A DNA stretch of 13,645 bases from the NCBI GenBank assembly GCA_964568425.1, contig CAZMPO010000032.1, positions 1 to 13,645 on the forward strand, in the 5' to 3' direction. Below the pieces are notes generated by a model that saw nothing but the letters and a program-made list of their open reading frames with translations, made no database searches and was not told the origin of the DNA. A program made the position numbers and the translations under genes. Positions 1-6,912 of the stretch are shown here, in pieces. The stretch is from CAKSQF01 sp964568425 (lineage in GTDB: Bacteria > Bacillota > Clostridia > Oscillospirales > CAG-272). Within the stretch, counting starts at the first letter, position 1, and every line of letters starts with the position of its first letter.

Positions 1-90
1 CACCCCTTCGGCGCACAAATGCTCGATCACCTGATAATAGCCGATGACGGGTACGAGCCGATCTTTAAGCATGTGGAAAGAAGCAGATAA
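1..90 (+). CDS. C-terminal end of a protein, possibly RadC/JAB-type (partial)
   Basis: Only the last 29 codons and the TAA stop are in the window; the start lies upstream. The readable tail contains MLDHLIIADDGYEPIF, which resembles the C-terminal strand of the RadC/JAB metalloprotease-like family (typically LDH-[IL]-I-I-x-D-x-x-Y). The catalytic HNHP...D motif would lie upstream and cannot be seen. The reading is supported by context: the frame ends 29 bases before a bidirectional terminator and is convergent with the hydrogenase operon. The opposite strand is also open across these 90 bases, so strand and family are both tentative. Confidence 0.45.
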   Translation, partial: HPFGAQMLDHLIIADDGYEPIFKHVERSR

Positions 91-118
91 TTTACACAGG
101 TGCGTACTAGATCATAAC

Positions 119-164
119 AAAAAAACGTTGCGATTTTGACTTATCAAAACCGCAACGCTTTTTT
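119..164. terminator. Bidirectional rho-independent terminator
   Basis: A 14-bp stem (126-139 with 144-157) closes a 4-base loop. It is flanked by seven A on the left (119-125), which are U in minus-strand RNA, and six T on the right (159-164). In minus-strand RNA the one non-Watson-Crick position is a G-U wobble, whereas in plus-strand RNA it is an A-C mismatch. The hairpin is therefore stronger for transcripts from the hyd operon. It sits between two convergent stop codons (90 and 177). Confidence 0.9.
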
Positions 165-176
165 ATTTACATTTTA

Positions 177-1943
177 TTATTTGCCGAAAGGCTCTCTTGC
201 GGCATAGCTTGTATGAAGAAGCTCATGAGCAAGATGAGAATTCGGTTCGCCGAGGAACTCATCGTAGAGCGCCTTGATCTGAGGATTGTTATGGGACTGA
301 CGGAGGGTCTGTCTCTCATCCTCGCTGTAAAGGGCAGCTGCTCTCTTTTCCTTATAGGTATCGACGATATCGATATCCTCGTTAGGAAGGAAGCACTCTC
401 TGACATAAGGCTGTCCGCCGCCGTTGATACAGCCGCCGGGGCATCCCATGACTTCTATAAACTGGTACTTGCTGTTGCCTGCGCGGATCTCATCAAGAAG
501 AACCTTTGCGTTCTTCATTCCGTGAGCAACGGCAACGTTAAGTTTCATGCCGTTAAGATCAAATTCAGCCTCTTTAACACCATCGAATCCGCGAACTTCG
601 GTGAAGGTAACGCCTTCATGCTCCTTGCCGGTAAGGACGTAAGCAGCAGTACGAAGTGCTGCCTCCATAACGCCGCCGGTAACGCCGAAGATAACGCCTG
701 CGCCTGTGTAATCGCCGACAATATCGCGATCGAAATCTTCATCGGGAAGCTTTGTGAAGTTGATTCCACTTCTCTTGATGAGTTTGCCAAGTTCTCTTGT
801 AGTGAGGACAGCGTCAACATCCGGGATACCGCGTGTCTTAAGCTGATCTCTCTCTTTTTCGAACTTCTTTGCAGTACAAGGCATGATCGACACGACGAAC
901 ATATCCTCGGGAGCAACGCCGATCCTCTCAGCATAGAAGTGCTTAAGGATAGCACCCTGCATCTCGTGAGGAGACTTACAGCTGGAGAGGTGTCCGAGAA
1001 GATCACCATAGTGATACTCGGCATAGTTGATCCATCCGGGCGAGCAGGATGTGATCATCGGGAGCTTACCGCCGTTCTTGACTCTGTCAAGAAGCTCGGT
1101 AGCCTCTTCCATGATCGTAAGGTCTGCGCCATAGTTTGTATCGAATACTTTCTTGAATCCGAGACGTTTAAGAGCGGCAACCATTTTGCCTGTAACGGGG
1201 GTGCCGACCTTCATGCCGAATTCTTCGCCAAGAGCCGCGCGAACAGCGGGAGCTGTCTGAACGACAACATACTTCCCTGCCTTGAATGCATCGTCGACCT
1301 TGGTTATCTCGCTCTTTTCCATAAGAGCACCTGTAGGACATACGCTTACGCACTGTCCGCACATGATACAGGGCGAGTTTGCGAAGGATCTGTTTTCGGC
1401 AGGTCCGACGATCGTCTTGAATCCGCGATTTTGGAATGCGAGAACGCCCTCACCGTGAGCATTTGCGCATCTTGTTACGCATCTGCCGCAGAGAATGCAC
1501 TTCGATGTATCTCTTACGATGGAAGGGGTGAGGTTATCAAGAGTGGTCGGGGTCTTTGCGCCCTCGTACATATCCTCTCTTGCACCTGTAATTCTTGCGA
1601 CGTGAAGAAGCTCGCACTTCTCGTTCTTGTCGCACTGCTGACATTTCATCGAGTGGTTGGAAAGGAGAAGCTCAACCGATGCGCGGCGAGCGGCTACTGC
1701 CTTGGGAGACGAGATCGTGATCTCCATTCCCTCGTTTACGGGATAAACGCAGGATGCTACAAGTCCTCTTGCGCCTGTTGCCTCAACGAGACATACGCGG
1801 CAAGAGCCCTGATTGCATTCGCCGTGATTGTATGTACAGAGCGAGGGTATTTCGTATCCGCACTGTCTTGCGGCTTCGAGAATGGTGAGCCCGGCGTCAA
1901 CCTGATAAGCTACGCCCTCAATTTTAATATTAATCTTTGCCAT
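177..1943 (-). CDS. hydA: [FeFe] hydrogenase catalytic subunit (HydABC type)
   Basis: Catalytic subunit of 588 aa that reduces protons to H2 or oxidises H2 at the H-cluster in the cytoplasm. Visible cofactor sites, N to C: plant-type [2Fe-2S] (C36, C48, C51, C65); His-Cys3 [4Fe-4S] (H97, C101, C104, C110); two ferredoxin [4Fe-4S] clusters (C149/152/155/159 and C192/195/198/202); then the H-cluster domain with TSCSPGW (298-304), MPCTAKKFE (354-362) and MGCPGGCINGGGQP (499-512). The C-terminus is a small-subunit-like domain with no extra Cys cluster, so it is shorter than the Thermotoga HydA layout. ATG follows AAGGGGGA (1951-1958) by 7 bases and lies 13 bases after the hydB stop. Third gene of the operon; the partner subunits make NAD(H)- and ferredoxin-linked bifurcation the likely role. 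Odd point: Ser301 sits where many enzymes have the proton-relay Cys. Confidence 0.97.
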   Translation of the reverse strand: MAKINIKIEGVAYQVDAGLTILEAARQCGYEIPSLCTYNHGECNQGSCRVCLVEATGARGLVASCVYPVNEGMEITISSPKAVAARRASVELLLSNHSMKCQQCDKNEKCELLHVARITGAREDMYEGAKTPTTLDNLTPSIVRDTSKCILCGRCVTRCANAHGEGVLAFQNRGFKTIVGPAENRSFANSPCIMCGQCVSVCPTGALMEKSEITKVDDAFKAGKYVVVQTAPAVRAALGEEFGMKVGTPVTGKMVAALKRLGFKKVFDTNYGADLTIMEEATELLDRVKNGGKLPMITSCSPGWINYAEYHYGDLLGHLSSCKSPHEMQGAILKHFYAERIGVAPEDMFVVSIMPCTAKKFEKERDQLKTRGIPDVDAVLTTRELGKLIKRSGINFTKLPDEDFDRDIVGDYTGAGVIFGVTGGVMEAALRTAAYVLTGKEHEGVTFTEVRGFDGVKEAEFDLNGMKLNVAVAHGMKNAKVLLDEIRAGNSKYQFIEVMGCPGGCINGGGQPYVRECFLPNEDIDIVDTYKEKRAAALYSEDERQTLRQSHNNPQIKALYDEFLGEPNSHLAHELLHTSYAAREPFGK

Positions 1944-1956
1944 TTTCTATTCCCCC

Positions 1957-3840
1957 TTACTTCTTTTCTATTGCCTTGAACTTACAAGAAGCTATGCACA
2001 TTCCGCACTTGATACACTTTTCGAGATCGATCTCGCGAGACGGGAGCTTATGTCCGGGTGCGATGTAATCGGTCTTGGCGATAGCGTTGACAGGACACTG
2101 TCTCTCGCAAAGTCCGCATCCGATACACTTGTCGCGATCGATATGATACTGCATGAGTTTCTTGCAGACATGTGCGGGACATTTTTTGTCTACAATGTGA
2201 GCGATATATTCATCGCGGAAATGAGTGAGCGTCGAGAGAACGGGGTTAGCAGCCGTCTGACCGAGTGCACAGAGCGAGCCGTCTTTGATCGTTCCTGCGA
2301 GCAGTTCAAGCTCCTCAAGATCCTTCATGGTTGCCTTGCCCTCGGTGATCTTATTGAGATACTCAAGAAGGCGTCTTGTACCGATACGGCAGGGAGAACA
2401 CTTGCCGCAAGATTCGTCGCAGATAAATTCCATGTAGAACTTAGCAACGTCGACCATGCAGTTATCCTCGTCCATTACGATAGCTCCGCCCGAGCCCATC
2501 ATCGAGCCCTTTGCAACGAGGTTATCGAAATCGATCTCAGCATCGAGATCCTTCTCAGTAAGACATCCGCCCGAAGGTCCGCCTGTCTGAATTGCCTTAA
2601 ACTTCTTTCCGTTCGGGATTCCGCCGCCGATATCGTAGATCAGCTCGCGAAGCGTTGTTCCCATGGGGACCTCAACAAGTCCGACATTGTTGACCTTGCC
2701 GCCGAGAGCAAAGACCTTTGTGCCTTTCGACTTTTCGGTGCCGTATTTTGCGAACGACTCAACGCCGTTGCGAAGGATATACGGAACGCATGCAAGAGTC
2801 TCAACATTGTTAACGATGGTGGGACATTGCCACAGACCCTTGACAGCCGGGAACGGAGGACGGGGACGAGGCATACCTCTCTTACCCTCGATCGAGTTAA
2901 GAAGGGCTGTTTCCTCACCGCAGACGAATGCGCCTGCGCCAAGTCTGATGTGTGCACGGAAGGAGAATCCGGTTCCGAGGATGTTATCTCCGAGGAGTCC
3001 GAGCTCTTCAGCCTGACGAATGGCGATCTTAAGACGGTTAACAGCGATAGGATACTCGGCACGAACGTAGAAATAGCCGTTCTGCGCACCGATAGCGTAA
3101 CCTGCAATCATCATACCTTCGATAACCGCAAGGGGGTTGCCCTCGAGGATCGAACGATCCATGAATGCGCCGGGGTCGCCCTCGTCGCCGTTACAAACGA
3201 CGTACTTTGCACCGTCGGGCTGAGCGTAAGCAAACTGCCACTTTCTGCCTGTCGGGAATCCGCCGCCGCCTCTGCCGCGCAGTCCGGAATCGAGAACCGA
3301 CTTGATAACATCGGCACGATCCATCTTGAGTGCATTTACAAGACCCTGGAACGCACCTGCGCCAAGAGCCTCATCAATATTTTCGGGGTCAATAGAGCCG
3401 CATCCGTGAAGAGCGATTCTGACCTGTTTTTTGTAGAAGTTGATATCGTCCTGCTTTGCGACCTTCTGTCCGGATGCAGGATCGACATAAAGAAGTCTTT
3501 CAACGACCTCGCCGCCGATAAGATCCTTTTCAACGATCTCCTCAACATCTTCGATCTTAACAAGTCTGTAGAGGGTATCCTCGGGATAGATCTTTACGAA
3601 AGGTCCCTGAGAGCAGAAGCCGAAACAGCCGACCTGGTTTACCGTGACCTTGTCGGAGAGTCCCTTCTCTTCAACGAGACGCTCGAATTTCATTCTTATC
3701 TCTGCGGAGTTTGACGAGAGACATCCCGTACCGCCGCAGAGAACGACAGCACGCTTGCCCGACTCGCCCGAGAACTTGCCGTTAAGACATGCGGTACAGC
3801 TTGTCTGTTTTGCGCTGAGTTCATCAAAGTTTTTGATCAT
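1957..3840 (-). CDS. hydB: NuoF-like NADH/FMN subunit of the [FeFe] hydrogenase
   Basis: Flavin- and NAD(H)-binding subunit, 627 aa, homologous to NuoF of complex I with extra iron-sulfur domains. In order: an N-terminal thioredoxin-like [2Fe-2S] domain (C35, C40, C72, C76); the NADH/FMN core with GRGGGGFPTG (189-198) and CNGDEGDPGAF (216-226); an SLBB-type segment; a [4Fe-4S] site ESCGKCSPCRIGT near residue 476 with its fourth Cys in LCALGQ; and two C-terminal ferredoxin motifs, CIGCGLCERQC and CIKCGMCIASC (about 570-625). This architecture matches bifurcating HydB rather than plain NuoF. Its ATG overlaps the hydC stop as ATGA (3837-3840), with AAGGAGG at 3850-3856, so translation is probably coupled to hydC. 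In the complex FMN is the expected site that splits electrons between NAD(H), ferredoxin and the hydrogenase chain. Confidence 0.96.
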   Translation of the reverse strand: MIKNFDELSAKQTSCTACLNGKFSGESGKRAVVLCGGTGCLSSNSAEIRMKFERLVEEKGLSDKVTVNQVGCFGFCSQGPFVKIYPEDTLYRLVKIEDVEEIVEKDLIGGEVVERLLYVDPASGQKVAKQDDINFYKKQVRIALHGCGSIDPENIDEALGAGAFQGLVNALKMDRADVIKSVLDSGLRGRGGGGFPTGRKWQFAYAQPDGAKYVVCNGDEGDPGAFMDRSILEGNPLAVIEGMMIAGYAIGAQNGYFYVRAEYPIAVNRLKIAIRQAEELGLLGDNILGTGFSFRAHIRLGAGAFVCGEETALLNSIEGKRGMPRPRPPFPAVKGLWQCPTIVNNVETLACVPYILRNGVESFAKYGTEKSKGTKVFALGGKVNNVGLVEVPMGTTLRELIYDIGGGIPNGKKFKAIQTGGPSGGCLTEKDLDAEIDFDNLVAKGSMMGSGGAIVMDEDNCMVDVAKFYMEFICDESCGKCSPCRIGTRRLLEYLNKITEGKATMKDLEELELLAGTIKDGSLCALGQTAANPVLSTLTHFRDEYIAHIVDKKCPAHVCKKLMQYHIDRDKCIGCGLCERQCPVNAIAKTDYIAPGHKLPSREIDLEKCIKCGMCIASCKFKAIEKK

Positions 3841-4328
3841 AGGTTATTTCCTCCTTCTTTGCGGAGATCCTCGATAATACCGGGAACGGCATTGACCTGA
3901 ACCTTTGGATAGACCTTTCCGTTGATCGAGACGGCGGGAGCAATTCCGCACGCACCTATGCAACGGAGCGCGTCGATGGTAAACAGACCGTCATCGGTCG
4001 TTTCACCCGGGTTGATTCCGAGAATCTCGGAAAATTTGTCGATAACCTGCTGCGCGCCTTTGACATAGCAGGCAGTACCGAGACAACAGCCGATGATATA
4101 CTTTCCCTTGGGTCTGAGGGAGAAGAAAGAATAGAATGTAACAACGCCGTAGATCTCGGCAACGCTCGTTCCCGTTTTTTCGGAAACAAGCTGCTGGACC
4201 TCAAGCGGTATGTAACCGTATTCCTTCTGAATGTCACTCAGAATCATCATCAAGGGTGTAGTTTCGCCGACATATCTGTTGCATATCTCGGTGATCTTAG
4301 CTACTGCAGCTTCGCTTAAATGAGCCAT
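3837..4328 (-). CDS. hydC: NuoE-like [2Fe-2S] subunit of the [FeFe] hydrogenase
   Basis: Small electron-transfer subunit of 163 aa, normal for the NuoE/HydC family. After a helical N-terminal region comes the thioredoxin-like fold with the [2Fe-2S] ligands in the usual C-x4-C and C-x3-C pairs: C82/C87 (CLGTAC) and C123/C127 (CIGAC). YGVVTFYSFF near residue 60 is also typical of the family. It docks on the NuoF-like partner HydB. It is the first gene of hydCBA: the start ATG (4326-4328) follows AAGGAGGG (4334-4341) by 5 bases, and the gene runs into hydB by a 4-base overlap. Confidence is high for family and complex; the bifurcating role is inferred from the full gene set. Confidence 0.95.
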   Translation of the reverse strand: MAHLSEAAVAKITEICNRYVGETTPLMMILSDIQKEYGYIPLEVQQLVSEKTGTSVAEIYGVVTFYSFFSLRPKGKYIIGCCLGTACYVKGAQQVIDKFSEILGINPGETTDDGLFTIDALRCIGACGIAPAVSINGKVYPKVQVNAVPGIIEDLRKEGGNNL

Positions 4329-4352
4329 GATAGCCCTCCTTAATGTTTTTTT

Positions 4353-4390
4353 CGTGCCTTAGCACGGTTATAATGACCTTATTTCGGTCA
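4353..4390 (-). promoter_or_regulatory. Two small hairpins in the hyd mRNA leader
   Basis: The predicted 5' untranslated region of hydCBA is about 75 bases. In mRNA order it contains TGACC-N7-GGTCA (4390 to 4374) and then CGTGC-TAAG-GCACG (4366 to 4353), just before the Shine-Dalgarno sequence. Neither is followed by a U-run, so they are not terminators. They may stabilise the mRNA 5' end, or the first may be a DNA operator. No riboswitch class is recognised. Confidence 0.4.
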
Positions 4391-4409
4391 ATACAATCCA
4401 TCGTATGTT

Positions 4410-4438
4410 ATTATACACTTTTTTTGGAATTTTGTCAA
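4410..4438 (-). promoter_or_regulatory. Sigma-A promoter of hydCBA
   Basis: On the minus strand TTGACA (4438-4433) is followed by exactly 17 bases and TATAAT (4415-4410), a full consensus match in both boxes. Transcription should start near 4403, about 75 bases ahead of the hydC ATG. A consensus promoter fits a highly expressed fermentation enzyme. No classical Rex site (TTGTTAA-N4/6-TTAACAA) is visible around it. Confidence 0.9.
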
Positions 4439-4468
4439 TAGCTTTAGACACCCTTTTCTGTCGAATTT

Positions 4469-4504
4469 ATCAATATTTTATCGATAACATGCATATCGAT
4501 TGAT
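4469..4504. repeat. Repeat-rich AT segment between the divergent promoters
   Basis: Two direct copies of TATCGAT lie at 4479-4485 and 4494-4500, 15 bases apart start to start. An outer dyad, ATCAAT (4469-4474) and ATTGAT (4499-4504), brackets them. The segment lies upstream of both the hyd and atp promoters, where a shared regulator could bind. It is AT-rich, so chance repeats are possible. Confidence 0.35.
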
Positions 4505-4561
4505 TTTTCTTGACTATATTTTAAGAAATTGAAAATTCTTTCTTTTTTTGCGATCAACCTA

Positions 4562-4590
4562 TTGCATTTTATTAAAAAAGGTTGTATAAT
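4562..4590 (+). promoter_or_regulatory. Sigma-A promoter of the atp operon
   Basis: TTGCAT (4562-4567), a 17-base spacer and TATAAT (4585-4590), with the start expected near 4597. This leaves about 50 bases of leader before the TTG start at 4647. The -10 box is consensus and the -35 box is weaker than that of the divergent hyd promoter. No other promoter of this quality is seen inside the atp genes. Confidence 0.8.
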
Positions 4591-4635
4591 AAGGAAAAGT
4601 ACTGGACATGTGTGTCAAAACATCAAACACGCATC

Positions 4636-4640
4636 GGAGG
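4636..4640 (+). promoter_or_regulatory. Ribosome-binding site that sets the atpZ-like TTG start
   Basis: GGAGG six bases before TTG (4647). The earlier in-frame ATG at 4608 is only about 11 bases from the predicted transcription start and has no ribosome-binding site, so the TTG is preferred. Confidence 0.75.
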
Positions 4641-4646
4641 TTTCTG

Positions 4647-4952
4647 TTGAAAGAGGATAACAAAGGCAGTGTTCTGTCCAAAATAGTGTATGCGTACACG
4701 GCATATCTTCAAGCACCGATCATCTTTCTGACTAATGTCGGGCTATGTATGATCGCCGCCGAGCTTCTAATAAGCAAATGCGGACTTCCCGACTATTTGA
4801 GGGTCATCGGAATCGTGCTCGGTGTTTTGTCGGGATTTCACGGAATGTTCAAATATCTTCATATGGTTCTGAAAAAAGATCCGACCGGCAGGTCGAATGA
4901 CAACAATAACATTGAAAAGAAGGAAAATGACAATGATCAATTCCGAACTTAA
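4647..4952 (+). CDS. atpZ: AtpZ-like ATP synthase accessory membrane protein
   Basis: Small membrane protein of 101 aa from the TTG start, at the head of the ATP synthase operon. It has two predicted transmembrane helices (roughly residues 20-38 and 47-65), joined by a short loop with PDYLRVIGIVLGVLSGF. That pattern resembles AtpZ, the small F0-associated protein found beside AtpI in many Firmicutes and linked to Mg2+ supply or assembly of the c ring. The C-terminal tail is charged and Asn-rich and is probably cytoplasmic. An in-frame ATG at 4608 would add 13 residues, but it has no ribosome-binding site. The 3' end overlaps atpI by 20 bases. Family assignment rests on size, topology, motif and position; exact function in F0 is not settled. 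Confidence 0.72.
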   Translation: MKEDNKGSVLSKIVYAYTAYLQAPIIFLTNVGLCMIAAELLISKCGLPDYLRVIGIVLGVLSGFHGMFKYLHMVLKKDPTGRSNDNNNIEKKENDNDQFRT

Positions 4953-5325
4953 GAAACAAACGGTTAAAATGTCAATAGGCGTTTTGATAATGACCGCCGT
5001 AATGATCGGCGTGTTCGCAGCTTTCGGTAAATTTGATTACAAAGTCGTCACCGGCGGTTTTCTCGGTGCTCTGGTAACCATCGCCAACTATTTCTTCCTG
5101 GCATTCTCGGTCGATCGGATATCGGACAAGGATAATGTCAAAGACGGACAATCGTTAATGAAGATCTCTTACTTTGTACGTCTTGTCGTGATCGGCATTA
5201 CTATTTTTATAGCGATAAAGATCCCGATCTTCAACTACATCGCGACAGCAATTCCCTTCCTGTTTCCGCGTGTCGTGATCGTCGCTATCCAGCTTTTCGA
5301 TATGAGAAAGGAAAAGCAAAGATGA
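4933..5325 (+). CDS. atpI: ATP synthase subunit I (AtpI)
   Basis: Hydrophobic protein of 130 aa with about four transmembrane helices and a basic C-terminal tail, typical of AtpI. AtpI is a non-structural factor that assists c-ring assembly or stability. The frame is open from 4897, but the best start is ATG 4933, eight bases after AGAAGGA (4918-4924); ATG 4927 is too close to that site. The second helix carries GGFLGALVTIANYFFLA, as in AtpI proteins, where this segment is usually the best conserved. It overlaps the atpZ-like gene upstream and shares ATGA with atpB downstream, so the three are probably translated in coupled fashion. Confidence 0.85.
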   Translation: MINSELKKQTVKMSIGVLIMTAVMIGVFAAFGKFDYKVVTGGFLGALVTIANYFFLAFSVDRISDKDNVKDGQSLMKISYFVRLVVIGITIFIAIKIPIFNYIATAIPFLFPRVVIVAIQLFDMRKEKQR

Positions 5326-6053
5326 ATGTAACCGGACCGCGGATATATTTCAAGATCCCCGTATTCGGCGGGATCCCGATCACAGAAACGATAGTCAACA
5401 TGTGGATACTGATGGCAGTCATCGTCGGGGTTTGCATTTTTTTAACACGCGGACTGAAGGATCGTCCCGAGAGTAAACGGCAGATCGTGGCAGAGCTTAT
5501 CGTATCAAAGCTCTACTCACTCGTTGAGGGTACGATGGGCAAACGAAACAGCAAATACGCACCCTTTATCGGCACGATATTAACGCTTTCCGCACTTGGA
5601 AGTCTATCGAGTCTTGTCGGAATGCGACCGATAACGGCAGACCTCAGCGTAACGCTTGCATGGGGCATTGTGGTTTTTGTAATAATTCAGACCGAGACCA
5701 TAAGGACAGGCGGAATACTCGCTTATCTAAAGTCATTTATCGACCCCGTTCCCGTAATGCTTCCGATTAATATTATAAGCACGGTAGCTACGCCTATATC
5801 AATGGCGTTCAGACATTTCGGAAACATTGCGTCGGGTCTGGTTATTTCGAAACTCGTTTATACGGCACTTGCCTCACTCAGCTCGCTTGTACTGTCGTTT
5901 ATACCAAACGACTTTATAGCGTCAATACCGATATTTCAGCTCGGTATCCCGGCTGTCATGTCGATCTATTTCGATCTGTTTTCGAGTTGCCTGCAAGCCT
6001 ACATCTTCTGTATGCTTACCATGGTCTATATTTCGAACGCAAACGAAACCTAA
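5322..6053 (+). CDS. atpB: F-type ATP synthase subunit a
   Basis: Stator channel subunit of 243 aa that carries ions between the membrane faces and the rotating c ring. The essential arginine is R164 in the penultimate-helix motif PISMAFRHFGN. Other family marks are ITADL near residue 107 (the equivalent of E. coli Asp119 is D107) and the last-helix motif with D218 and Q225 (QAYIF). Odd point: the residue nine after the arginine, E in E. coli and E or H in most homologues, is L173 here. The position equivalent to E. coli His245 is acidic (D218). Start ATG overlaps the atpI stop, with a ribosome-binding site near 5307-5312. The ion half-channel chemistry therefore differs from the E. coli model, possibly in line with Na+ use. 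Confidence 0.95.
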   Translation: MNVTGPRIYFKIPVFGGIPITETIVNMWILMAVIVGVCIFLTRGLKDRPESKRQIVAELIVSKLYSLVEGTMGKRNSKYAPFIGTILTLSALGSLSSLVGMRPITADLSVTLAWGIVVFVIIQTETIRTGGILAYLKSFIDPVPVMLPINIISTVATPISMAFRHFGNIASGLVISKLVYTALASLSSLVLSFIPNDFIASIPIFQLGIPAVMSIYFDLFSSCLQAYIFCMLTMVYISNANET

Positions 6054-6107
6054 ACAAGAAATCACTCAAAAAACTGATATACAAAAAACTAATATTCGGA
6101 GGAAAAA

Positions 6108-6362
6108 ATGGAAAGAGCAATCGTACTTGCCGCATCGGCAATTGGAGCAGGTCTTGCAATGATCGCGGGTCTTGGCCCCGGTATCGGTGAGGGTATCGCC
6201 GTAAGTAAGGCACTTGAGGCAATAGGAAGACAGCCCGAATGTAAAGGCAGCGTCACGAGCACAATGCTGCTCGGATGTGCCGTCGCGGAGTCGACAGGTA
6301 TCTACTCACTTGTCATCGCGCTTATTCTCATATACGCAAATCCGCTCGTAAATCTTCTTTAA
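6108..6362 (+). CDS. atpE: F-type ATP synthase subunit c, Na+-type with two carboxylates
   Basis: Ring-forming rotor subunit of 84 aa, two helices joined by the RQPE loop (R41-E44). The second helix carries V59, E61, S62, T63 and Y66 in AVAESTGIYSL, matching the Na+ ligand set V63/E65/S66/T67/Y70 of the Ilyobacter tartaricus ring. In the first helix the position of the Ilyobacter Gln32 is E28 (GPGIGEG), giving two carboxylates per site. This is the arrangement reported for the Na+ ring of Fusobacterium nucleatum. C57 replaces a Gln common just ahead of the AVAEST motif. Start ATG follows GGAGG by 6-7 bases; a 54-base gap separates it from atpB. Na+ coupling is predicted, not shown. Confidence 0.96.
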   Translation: MERAIVLAASAIGAGLAMIAGLGPGIGEGIAVSKALEAIGRQPECKGSVTSTMLLGCAVAESTGIYSLVIALILIYANPLVNLL

Positions 6363-6387
6363 TTTAAGGATTTAAGGAGAAAAGCAA

Positions 6388-6894
6388 ATGGAAGAGTTTC
6401 TTTCATTCGTAACCCTCGACTTTTGGGAAATGCTTTTTACCTGGGGCAATCTTCTCATACTCTTTTTGTTGATGAAGAAGCTTCTGTTCAAGCCCGTAAA
6501 AAACATACTTGACAAGCGTGAGAAGGAAGTCGCCGCATCGTACGAAAATGCAAAAAAAGCAAGCGACGATGCCGAGGCTCTTAAGGCGGACTATGAAGAA
6601 AAGCTGTCAGGTGCCAAAAGCGAGGCGGCTGAGCTTATCAGCAGTGCAACAAGAAAAGCCACTATTACCCAAGAGCAAATTGTCAAGGATGCCCACGAAG
6701 AGGCGGATAGGATAATCAAGAGAGCCGAGGCGCAGATCGAGCTCGAAAAGCAGAATGCGATAGGAGAGGCAAAAAACGAGATATCCGAGATCGCCGTAAC
6801 GCTTGCGTCCAAGATCATCGAAAAGGAGATCAGCGAAGAGGATCACCGAGAGATGATCGACGATTTCATCAAAGTGGCAGAGAAAAAAGAGTAA
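6388..6894 (+). CDS. atpF: F-type ATP synthase subunit b
   Basis: Peripheral stalk subunit of 168 aa. One N-terminal transmembrane helix (about residues 13-31, WEMLFTWGNLLILFLLM) is followed by FKPVKNILDKRE, the usual junction motif, and a long charged Ala/Glu/Lys-rich helix that dimerises as a right-handed coiled coil. The C-terminus reaches subunit delta on top of F1. ATG is 8 bases after AAGGAG (6374-6379), 25 bases beyond the atpE stop. Length and layout are normal. Only one b-type gene is present, so the stalk is predicted to be a homodimer. Confidence 0.95.
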   Translation: MEEFLSFVTLDFWEMLFTWGNLLILFLLMKKLLFKPVKNILDKREKEVAASYENAKKASDDAEALKADYEEKLSGAKSEAAELISSATRKATITQEQIVKDAHEEADRIIKRAEAQIELEKQNAIGEAKNEISEIAVTLASKIIEKEISEEDHREMIDDFIKVAEKKE

Positions 6895-6899
6895 TGTTT

Positions 6900-6905
6900 G
6901 GGGGA
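6900..6905 (+). promoter_or_regulatory. Ribosome-binding site that sets the atpH TTG start
   Basis: GGGGGA lies 7 bases before TTG (6913) and overlaps the alternative in-frame TTG at 6898. This makes 6913 the better start. An ATG at 6894 that overlaps the atpF stop is in another frame and closes after 18 codons. Confidence 0.65.
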
Positions 6906-6912
6906 TTTAGCA

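Noticed and set aside
213..1979. A 588-codon open frame on the plus strand opposite hydA, and a 554-codon one at 2050-3714 opposite hydB
   Set aside because: The minus-strand proteins carry every expected cofactor motif. The plus-strand frames have no recognisable domain and no good ribosome-binding site, and they arise from codon bias in the antisense phase.
4381..4440. A possible Rex (NADH/NAD+ sensor) operator at the hyd promoter
   Set aside because: No TTGTTAA/TTAACAA dyad is present; the TGACC/GGTCA hairpin lies downstream of the start site and does not match.
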